NCBI GenBank assembly: GCA_038322575.1 | Contig: JBBQGB010000007.1 | Coordinates: 1-64,000, forward strand | Length of the DNA: 64,000 bases | Source of the DNA: JACMOY01 sp038322575 | Lineage (GTDB): Bacteria; Actinomycetota; Actinomycetes; Actinomycetales; Angustibacteraceae | Direction of reading: 5' to 3' | Shown: piece after piece, positions 17,963 to 24,106 of the stretch | Layout of the letters: each line of letters starts with the position of its first letter | Numbering within the stretch: position 1 is the stretch's first letter | The notes under the pieces: generated by a model | What the model was told of the DNA's origin: nothing | Seen by the model: the letters and a program-made list of their open reading frames with translations, nothing else | The model's database searches: none | Program-made: the position numbers and the translations under genes

Positions 17963-19075
17963 TCAGTCCTCGCGGTCGCTGGTGCGCTTCCAGCGGATGC
18001 CCGCCTCGAGGAACCCGTCGATGTCGCCGTCGAACACCGCGGTGGTGTTGCCGACCTCGTGCTCGGTGCGCAGGTCCTTGACCATCTGGTACGGGTGCAG
18101 GACGTACGAGCGCATCTGGTTGCCCCAGCTCGACCCGCCGTCGCCCTTGAGGGCGTCCATGGCGGCACGCTCCTCGACCTTGCGCTGGGCGAGCAACCGC
18201 GACTGCAGCACCTTCAGCGCGGCCGCCCGGTTCTGGATCTGCGACTTCTCGTTCTGCATCGACACCACGATGCCGGTGGGGATGTGGGTCATCCGCACGG
18301 CGGAGTCGGTCGTGTTGACGCTCTGCCCACCCGGGCCGGACGAGCGGAAGACGTCGACCTTGATCTCGGTCTCGGGGATCTCGACGTGGTCGGTCTGGTC
18401 GACGACGGGCAGCACCTCGACGCCGGCGAACGAGGTCTGCCGGCGGCCCTGGTTGTCGAACGGGGAGATGCGGACCAGTCGGTGGGTGCCCTGCTCCACC
18501 GAGAGGGTGCCGTACGCGTAGGGGGCCTTGACCTGGAACGTCGTGGACTTGATCCCGGCCTCCTCGGCGTAGGAGGTGTCCATCACCTCGGTCGGGTACC
18601 CGTGCCGCTCGGCCCAGCGCAGGTACATCCGCATCAGCATCTCGGCGAAGTCCGCGGCGTCGACCCCGCCGGCCTCGGCCCGGATCGTGACCAGCGCCTC
18701 GCGCTCGTCCAGCTCGCCGTTGAGCAGGGTGCGCACCTCGAGCTCGCCGACCGTCTTCTTGACCGCCACCAGCTCGGCCTCGGCCTCGGCGAGGGTGTCG
18801 GCGTCGGACTCCTCCTGCGCCATCTGGACGAGGACCTCGAGGTCGTCGACGCGCGAGGCGACCGACTCGACCCGGTTCAGCTCGGCGCCCAGGTGCGAGA
18901 GCCGGCTGGTGACCTTCTGCGCCGCGTCGGGGTCGTCCCACAGGTCGGGGGCGGCCGACTGCTGCTCGAGGTCGCGGATGTCGCGTCGCAGCCGCTCGAG
19001 GTCGGTGACCTGGTTGATCGACTCGATGGTCGTGCGCAGGTCACGGATCTCGGCACTGAAGTCGACGGCAGCCAC
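17963..19075 (-). CDS. prfB: Peptide chain release factor 2
   Basis: A 370-residue class-I release factor that reads UGA and UAA. It is RF2 rather than RF1 because the codon-recognition loop reads S-P-F (LVRISPFDNQG) near residues 200-206. The catalytic GGQ lies in SSGPGGQSVN near residues 244-253. The frame is continuous, with no in-frame UGA near codon 25 and so no programmed frameshift of the E. coli kind. The GTG start at 19075 has GGAGGA just upstream and a TAGGGT hexamer 8 bp before it. UGA is the common stop codon in the window. Confidence 0.96.
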   Translation of the reverse strand: MAAVDFSAEIRDLRTTIESINQVTDLERLRRDIRDLEQQSAAPDLWDDPDAAQKVTSRLSHLGAELNRVESVASRVDDLEVLVQMAQEESDADTLAEAEAELVAVKKTVGELEVRTLLNGELDEREALVTIRAEAGGVDAADFAEMLMRMYLRWAERHGYPTEVMDTSYAEEAGIKSTTFQVKAPYAYGTLSVEQGTHRLVRISPFDNQGRRQTSFAGVEVLPVVDQTDHVEIPETEIKVDVFRSSGPGGQSVNTTDSAVRMTHIPTGIVVSMQNEKSQIQNRAAALKVLQSRLLAQRKVEERAAMDALKGDGGSSWGNQMRSYVLHPYQMVKDLRTEHEVGNTTAVFDGDIDGFLEAGIRWKRTSDRED

Positions 19076-19083
19076 GGTCCTCC

Positions 19084-19089
19084 ACCCTA
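19084..19089 (-). promoter_or_regulatory. Candidate -10 (TAGGGT) at prfB
   Basis: Minus-strand TAGGGT, 8 bp, then GTG 19075. The spacer contains GGAGGA, so the signal is ambiguous between a leaderless start and a ribosome binding site for a longer transcript. Confidence 0.35.
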
Positions 19090-19097
19090 CGCGGTGC

Positions 19098-19565
19098 TCA
19101 CGGGGCCAGGGTCGTCCGCGCGGTGGAGGTGACCGTCACCAGGATGCCTCCGCGCCAGGTGGCCACGACCGCGCCGCCGATCGGCAGCCGCACCCGGCCG
19201 CGCAGCTCGACGGTCGCGCTCGCACCGTCGGCGCTGCCGGTGCGGGCCCCGAGGACGACGTCGGAAAGGTGCGAGGGGACGGCGTACGACGACAGGTACG
19301 TCGTCGCCTGGTCGCGCACCGACGCCGTGGTCAGCGGCACGGCGTCAGCCAGCCCATCGGCGTACACCGCCCGGTCGTCGACCGCGTCCGCGGCGTCGAG
19401 GGCCGCGGCGTCGGCGGCGTCCAGCAGCTGGGTGCGGGCCAGGTGGACCGCTGTCGCGTCCACGACGACGGCGACCAGCGACAGGGCGATCAGGGCGTAG
19501 ACCAGGACGAGCAGGGTGACCTGACCGTCGTCCGGCGCGCCCCGGACGGCGACCGGCCGCCTCAT
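19098..19565 (-). CDS. TadE/TadG-like pilus assembly protein (Rv3654c type)
   Basis: A 155-residue protein with one hydrophobic helix near residues 17-37 after a short N-terminal stretch D-D-G-Q-V-T-L-L-V-L-V-Y, then A-R-T-Q-L-L-D-A-A-D-A-A-A-L-D-A-A-D, a signature of actinobacterial TadE/TadG-like proteins at the end of Tad loci. The extracytoplasmic part is all beta-like. Minor pseudopilins of this class are thought to act in pilus assembly at the membrane. Its ATG overlaps the preceding stop by four bases (ATGA). Last gene of the operon; prfB follows 22 bp beyond. Confidence 0.75.
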   Translation of the reverse strand: MRRPVAVRGAPDDGQVTLLVLVYALIALSLVAVVVDATAVHLARTQLLDAADAAALDAADAVDDRAVYADGLADAVPLTTASVRDQATTYLSSYAVPSHLSDVVLGARTGSADGASATVELRGRVRLPIGGAVVATWRGGILVTVTSTARTTLAP

Positions 19566-20005
19566 CGCGCGCCGAACCGGTCGACCGTGGCCACGTGGGT
19601 CGCGTCCACCCGCACCCGCGCCGGCACCAGGCGGTCGACCAGGCGGGGGACGGCCGGCAGCACGACCTGCAGCGTCGCGTGGACGACGACGCGCGAGTCG
19701 GGGGCCAGGCACGGGTCACCCGAGCACTCGATGTCGATCACCTCGAGCCGCTGATCGTCGAAACCCTGGTCCGAGAACGCGATCAGCGCCGCCGCTGCGG
19801 CACGCTCGCGGCCGGATGCCTCGTCGGCGCCGGTGACGAACGCGCGACCTGCCTCGCGGGCGGCCCCCTCGGTCGCGAACGCGGCGGCCTGCAGCCGGCC
19901 CAGCGTCAGCACCAGGTAGACGACGGGCACCAGCAGCAGCACCGCGAGGAAGCAGAACTCGACGAGCGCGCTGCCGCCGTCGCCCTGCAGGCGGCCCGGC
20001 CTCAT
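19562..20005 (-). CDS. TadE family pilus assembly protein
   Basis: A 147-residue single-pass protein. The N-terminus carries the TadE motif G-G-S-A-L-V-E-F followed by a hydrophobic helix (about residues 16-35), then R-L-Q-A-A-A-F-A-T-E-G-A-A-R-E-A-G-R, the conserved post-helix region of TadE. Two Cys near residues 93 and 97 (E-C-S-G-D-P-C) may pair. TadE-like pseudopilins are processed by a prepilin peptidase; none is encoded in this window. It overlaps both neighbours by four bases. Confidence 0.82.
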   Translation of the reverse strand: MRPGRLQGDGGSALVEFCFLAVLLLVPVVYLVLTLGRLQAAAFATEGAAREAGRAFVTGADEASGRERAAAAALIAFSDQGFDDQRLEVIDIECSGDPCLAPDSRVVVHATLQVVLPAVPRLVDRLVPARVRVDATHVATVDRFGAR

Positions 20006-20406
20006 TGGCTCTCGTCGAAGGCGTGGCCGCTCACCGTGAGCCCGCCGGAGGGCCCGAGCAGGGCGACCAGCGGGATCGGCGCGCGGATCGTCACCTCGAC
20101 GACGGCGACACCGGCGCGGTCCTGCCGGCGCGCCCGGACGCCGTCGCCCAGCCGGGCCGCGTAGCTGCGCGAGAGCTCGGAGGCGACCAGGTCGCGGGCC
20201 CGGGCGGCCCCGTCGTCCGGCGTCCGGCCCGCGCGGGCGCCCCACCGCGCTCCCTCGGCGGCGCAGTCGACGAGCGTCGTCCGGACGTGCACCACCAACG
20301 CGACCTGGACGACGGCGACGAACAGCAGGGTCACCAGCGAGCCGACGAGCGCGAAGTCGACGACCGCCGAGCCTTCGTCACGATCGGCCGCCGGACCCTC
20401 GGCCAC
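20002..20406 (-). CDS. TadE family pilus assembly protein (second copy)
   Basis: A 134-residue TadE-like protein with the motif G-S-A-V-V-D-F at residues 12-18, Asp replacing the usual Glu, then a hydrophobic helix and R-T-T-L-V-D-C-A-A-E-G-A-R-W-G-A-R-A-G. It starts with GTG at 20406, one base after the stop of the small pilin-like gene, and ends overlapping the next ATG (ATGA). Role inferred from the family and the operon. Confidence 0.8.
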   Translation of the reverse strand: MAEGPAADRDEGSAVVDFALVGSLVTLLFVAVVQVALVVHVRTTLVDCAAEGARWGARAGRTPDDGAARARDLVASELSRSYAARLGDGVRARRQDRAGVAVVEVTIRAPIPLVALLGPSGGLTVSGHAFDESQ

Positions 20407-20407
20407 G

Positions 20408-20614
20408 TCAGGGGCCGCCGACGGTGTCGGCGATCGCGGACTGGAAAACGTCGACGAGGGTGCCGCCCGCCACGGCCCACAGGGCGGCGACCAGGCCGGC
20501 CGTCATGATCGTCACCAGCACCCAGCCCGGGACGTCACCGCGGTCGTCGGCCGCGTGTGCGCGCGGGCTCAGCAGGCACCGCACCAGGTGCAACCGCTGC
20601 TCGATGAACGCCAT
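20408..20614 (-). CDS. Small pilin-like protein of the Tad locus (DUF4244-like)
   Basis: A 68-residue protein with a polar N-terminus, a D-R-G-D-V-P-G-W-V-L-V-T-I-M motif and one hydrophobic helix near residues 29-49. Its size and position directly after tadC are those of the Flp-type pilin in actinobacterial Tad loci, so it is the best candidate for the major pilin. It lacks the Glu-Tyr pair that Flp pilins have just after the cleavage site, so processing may differ. ATG 20614 has GAAGGAG upstream, a stronger ribosome binding site than its neighbours, consistent with high expression. Confidence 0.65.
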   Translation of the reverse strand: MAFIEQRLHLVRCLLSPRAHAADDRGDVPGWVLVTIMTAGLVAALWAVAGGTLVDVFQSAIADTVGGP

Positions 20615-20643
20615 GAGATCTCCTTCGGGTGGTGGACGGGTCC

Positions 20644-21576
20644 TCACAGTCCGAGCCGCAGGAACGCGAACCCGGGGTAGACGGCGAACAGGACGGTGAC
20701 CGGCAGGATCAGGAACACCACGGGGATCATCATCAGGATCTCCTTCTTGCCCGCGGCGTCCATCAGGGCGCGCTGGCCCGCCTCGCGGACGTCCTGGGCC
20801 TGGGCGTGCAGGACGTCGGCCAGCGGGGTGCCGCGCTCGACCGCCACGACGACGCCGTCGACGAACCGGGCCAGCGGCACCAGTGCGGTGCGGTCGGCGA
20901 GCGCCTGCAGCGCCGTGGTCAGCGGGGCCCCGGCGCGGGTGTCGGCGAGGGTCCGCCGCAGCTCGTCGGCCAGCTCGCCGTCGCTGAGCCGGGCCACCCG
21001 CTCGAGCGCCGCGCTCGGCCCCTCACCCGCGCTCACGGCCAGGGCCAGCATCTCGGCCACGGTGGGGAACTGCGTGAGCAACCGCTGCTCGCGCCGGGTC
21101 GCCTGCGCCGTAAGCACCCAGTCGCGCCCCGCCACTCCCGCCGCACCGCAGAGCAGGGCGAGCACCGCCAGAGCCGGGGCCGAGCCGGCGCCGCGCCACC
21201 AGGCGGCCGCCGCGACGAGCGACCCGGCCGCCAGGCCGGTGGCCCCCCAGAGCACCTGCTCGGCGCGCAGCGCGTCGACCTCGGGCTCGCGCCCGGCGCG
21301 CACCAGGCGGCGACGCACCGAAGCGCTGCCGCCGAGGATCGTGTCGACCCGTCGGCCCGCTGCGGCGACGAGCGGAGCCAGGAACCGAACCGTCACCGTC
21401 GGAGCCCCCACCGGGGTGCGACCCAGCAAGCGGCTCGCGGGTGTCGTGTCGCGCAGGTACGGCCCCAGCCGGGCGTCCAGATCCACCCGACGCACCGCCT
21501 GGGTGCGCATCGCGACCACCAGCAGACCGAGGCCCGCACCCAGGCCGACGAGGGCGCCCTGCACCCAGGGCGTCAC
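20644..21576 (-). CDS. tadC: TadC-like pilus inner-membrane protein (T2SS F family)
   Basis: A 310-residue polytopic protein with the type II secretion F domain near residues 145-270 (A-V-S-A-G-E-G-P-S-A-A-L-E-R-V then L-A-D-V-L-H-A-Q-A-Q-D-V-R-E). Helices lie near 8-24, in the middle (about 115-150) and at the C-terminus. With TadB it forms the platform above the TadA ATPase. GTG 21576 is chosen because it overlaps the tadB stop (GTGA), as elsewhere in this operon; the frame is open further upstream. Confidence 0.85.
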   Translation of the reverse strand: MTPWVQGALVGLGAGLGLLVVAMRTQAVRRVDLDARLGPYLRDTTPASRLLGRTPVGAPTVTVRFLAPLVAAAGRRVDTILGGSASVRRRLVRAGREPEVDALRAEQVLWGATGLAAGSLVAAAAWWRGAGSAPALAVLALLCGAAGVAGRDWVLTAQATRREQRLLTQFPTVAEMLALAVSAGEGPSAALERVARLSDGELADELRRTLADTRAGAPLTTALQALADRTALVPLARFVDGVVVAVERGTPLADVLHAQAQDVREAGQRALMDAAGKKEILMMIPVVFLILPVTVLFAVYPGFAFLRLGL

Positions 21577-22436
21577 CGCAGGACCCGCTGCTCGTCGGGC
21601 AGCCGCGCGATCCGGAGCATGAGCTGGTAGGCGACGACCGTGGTGAGGGCACCGACCACCAGCACGGCCGCCCCGGCCGGGCGGTCGTACGCCGCGATGG
21701 ACTCGGGCCGGGTCGCCAGCAGCGTGAGGACGATCCACGGCGCGGCGACCGCCAGCCGCGCCGCGTTGACCGTCCAGCCCTGTCTGCTCTCGAGCTCGGA
21801 GCGCGTGCGCGCGTCCTGGCGCAGGAACGCCGACAGCGTGCGCAGCAGCCGGCCCAGGTCACTGCCCCCGACCTCTCGGGCGATGCGCAGCGACTCGATC
21901 ACGCGGTCGGCCACGGGGTCGGCGAGCCGGTCCTTGAGTGCATCCAGACAGTCCTGGAACCGCCCAGTGGCGCGGTAGTCCTCGGCGAACGCCGCGAACG
22001 ACGGCTGCAGCGACTCGGGGCCCCGCGATCCCAGCTGCGACAGGGCCTCTGGCAACGACAGGCCCGCCCGCACGGCCGACGAGAGGTTGTCGACGACGTC
22101 CGGCCACAGGTCGCGGAGCAGCGCGCGGCGCCGTCGGGCACGCGATCGCACGACGAGTAGCGGCGCTGCCACCGCCATCGCGGCGAAGCAGACGGCCAAC
22201 GGGGTCACCGACGTGGCGCCGAGCACCAGCAGCAGCACGATCGCCCCCAGTGCCGCGCTGCCGGCGAGCAGCCTGGCCGGGCTGAGCCCCTCGAACCCGG
22301 CTTGGCGCAGGTCGTCCAGCAGCGCGAGGCGCCGGGCGGACGGCGGGTGCGGCGCGCGGGGCGGGCGCGGCCAGGTCGACCACCACAGGCAGAACAGTCC
22401 GCTGCCCAGCCCGAGCCCGAGCAGGACGCCGGTCAC
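21573..22436 (-). CDS. tadB: TadB-like pilus inner-membrane protein (T2SS F family)
   Basis: A 287-residue membrane protein with the F domain near residues 105-235 (D-N-L-S-S-A-V-R-A-G-L-S-L-P-E-A-L, then G-G-S-D-L-G-R-L-L-R-T-L-S). There are paired helices at the N-terminal side and helices at the C-terminus. It is paralogous to TadC and part of the Tad secretion platform. GTG 22436 overlaps the tadA stop (GTGA), and its own stop overlaps the tadC start. Confidence 0.87.
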   Translation of the reverse strand: MTGVLLGLGLGSGLFCLWWSTWPRPPRAPHPPSARRLALLDDLRQAGFEGLSPARLLAGSAALGAIVLLLVLGATSVTPLAVCFAAMAVAAPLLVVRSRARRRRALLRDLWPDVVDNLSSAVRAGLSLPEALSQLGSRGPESLQPSFAAFAEDYRATGRFQDCLDALKDRLADPVADRVIESLRIAREVGGSDLGRLLRTLSAFLRQDARTRSELESRQGWTVNAARLAVAAPWIVLTLLATRPESIAAYDRPAGAAVLVVGALTTVVAYQLMLRIARLPDEQRVLR

Positions 22437-23680
22437 GGGAGCACCTGCGCGTCGGAGCCGTCCCGCCCCAGCAGCTGCGCCACGTCCACGCCGATCCGTT
22501 CGTACCGCTCGAGATGCGGCGGGAACCCCGCGGACCGCACCAGCTGACCACCGCGGGTGGTGAAGATGTCAGCCACCTCGACGACGTCCCCCTCGACGCG
22601 CCCGGGCACACCCACGACCTCGCGCACACGGCGCGAACCGTTCGGTTCCAGACCCACGTGCACGACGAGGTCGATGCTGGCCGCGACGGTCGGGACGACG
22701 AAGCGCGACCCCACGTTCTCGCCCGCCAGCAGGGGGAGCGTGCACATCTTCGTGATCGCCTCGCGGGCGCTGTTGGCGTGGACCGTGCACATGCCGGGCA
22801 GCCCGCTGTTGAGGGCGAGCAGCATGTCCAGGCTCTCCTCCTGGCGCACCTCGCCCACGATGATGCGCGAGGGGCGCATGCGCAGGGACTCCTTCACCAA
22901 GCGCCGCAACGGGATCTCACCGGTGCCCTCGAGGCTGGGCTGCCGGCACTGCAGCGCGACGACGTCCCGTGCGGCGATGCGCAGCTCGAAGACCTCCTCG
23001 CAGGTGATGATCCGCTCGCGGGAGTCGATCGCCCCGGCGAGGCAGTTCAGCAGGGTCGTCTTGCCGGCCTGGGTGCCGCCGGCGACCAGGACGTTCAGCC
23101 CGGCGCGCACGCTCGCGTCCAGGAATCGCGCCGCGTGGGCCGTGAGGCTGCCCAGCCGGACGAGGTCCTCGAGGTGGCTCGCCTTGACGACGAACTTGCG
23201 CACGTTCAGGGCCCAGTGCTCTCGGGTCACGTCCGGGATCACCACGTGCAACCGCGACCCGTCCGGCAAGGTGGCGTCCACGAACGGCGAGCTGAGGTCG
23301 AGCCGGCGTCCCGATGCCTTCAGCATCCGCTCGACCAGGTCGCGCACGGTGTCGTCGTCCAGGATCGTCGTGGTCAGCTCGGCGACGCCGTCACGAGCCA
23401 CGAACACCTTGGACGGCTCGTTCACCCAGATCTCCTCGACCCGCGGGTCGTCCAGGAACGGTTGCAGCGCACCGAAACCGGCGACGGCGTCCCACACCCG
23501 CTGCACCGCGCCGGCCGGGTCGACCAGGGTTGGCAGGTTGCCGGACATCGACCGCTCGTCGTAGTCGGCGACGACGTCCGCGACCAGACCGCGCACGGCG
23601 TCGCCCTCGCGGACCGGGTCGACACCGGACCGGCGGATGAGCTCGCGCACCTCGAGCTCCACCTGCGCGATCGCGTCCAT
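22433..23680 (-). CDS. tadA: TadA/CpaF family pilus assembly ATPase
   Basis: A 415-residue hexameric secretion ATPase that powers Tad pilus assembly. Walker A is AGGTQAGKTTLLN near residue 220. An Asp-box-like region I-I-T-C-E-E-V-F-E-L, Walker B and His-box I-I-V-G-E-V-R-Q-E-E, and M-C-T-V-H-A-N-S follow in CpaF order. ATG 23680 is preferred; a GTG at 23689 is possible. It is the first gene of the operon. The MinD-like CpaE/Ssd gene that normally precedes tadA in actinobacteria is missing; instead there is a remnant of a lactate permease gene on the other strand. Confidence 0.92.
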   Translation of the reverse strand: MDAIAQVELEVRELIRRSGVDPVREGDAVRGLVADVVADYDERSMSGNLPTLVDPAGAVQRVWDAVAGFGALQPFLDDPRVEEIWVNEPSKVFVARDGVAELTTTILDDDTVRDLVERMLKASGRRLDLSSPFVDATLPDGSRLHVVIPDVTREHWALNVRKFVVKASHLEDLVRLGSLTAHAARFLDASVRAGLNVLVAGGTQAGKTTLLNCLAGAIDSRERIITCEEVFELRIAARDVVALQCRQPSLEGTGEIPLRRLVKESLRMRPSRIIVGEVRQEESLDMLLALNSGLPGMCTVHANSAREAITKMCTLPLLAGENVGSRFVVPTVAASIDLVVHVGLEPNGSRRVREVVGVPGRVEGDVVEVADIFTTRGGQLVRSAGFPPHLERYERIGVDVAQLLGRDGSDAQVLP

Positions 23681-23719
23681 CTGGTCCACCCCCTGCCCCG
23701 GTCCGGCCCCCAGATGAGC

Positions 23720-23725
23720 ACCATA
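23720..23725 (-). promoter_or_regulatory. Candidate promoter of the tad operon (-10 TATGGT)
   Basis: Minus-strand TATGGT at 23720-23725 with TTCTCG 17 bp upstream (23743-23748) as a -35. The predicted start near 23713 gives a leader of about 30 bases before tadA. Motif-based only. Confidence 0.4.
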
Positions 23726-23825
23726 GGGGCCGCCGCCGTCGCCGAGAAGGGCTGCGTTGCAGGGTGTGGACGACCACGAGGAGCCTTCGAACGCTTTGTC
23801 CCAGCTCGACGCCAGTCGTCCCTCG

Positions 23826-24063
23826 GTGACCGGCTCCGACACCAGCGCGACCCGACGCTGCTGGTCGCCGCCAACACCTCCGGCGGGGTCGTCGGCACGA
23901 TGATCAGCCCGCAGAACCTGACCATCGCCGCCACCGCGGTCGGGCTGATCGGGCGTGCGGCCGACATCCTGCCAAGGTGCTGCCGTGGAGCCTCGGCCTG
24001 ATCATCGCCATGTGCCTGATCGTCGGCCTGCCGTCCACCGTCCTGTCGGGCATGCTGCCCTGA
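23826..24063 (+). pseudogene. 3' remnant of a lactate permease gene (lctP/lldP family), frameshifted
   Basis: Three reading frames together spell the C-terminal end of an L-lactate permease. First comes V-T-G-S-D-T-S from GTG 23826. After a lost stretch where the family has about 15-20 residues (starting N-A-L-F), P-T-L-L-V-A-A-N-T-S-G-G-V-V-G-T-M-I-S-P-Q-N follows in a second frame (23852-23971). Then a one-base deletion at 23972-23973 moves the reading to K-V-L-P-W-S-L-G-L-I-I-A-M-C-L-I-V-G-L, ending in TGA 24061-24063. SNAL codons at 23787-23798 may be a displaced scrap of the missing piece. About 80 of some 550 codons remain, so it cannot be functional. It abuts the D-lactate dehydrogenase gene, the usual genomic partner of such permeases. 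Confidence 0.82.
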
Positions 24064-24106
24064 CCTGCGGAGCGCCTGCGGAGGCGATGCTCGGCTACCG
24101 CTGGCC

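Noticed and set aside
17963..19075. Programmed +1 frameshift in prfB
   Set aside because: The reading frame is continuous from GTG 19075 to the stop, with no in-frame UGA in the early codons.
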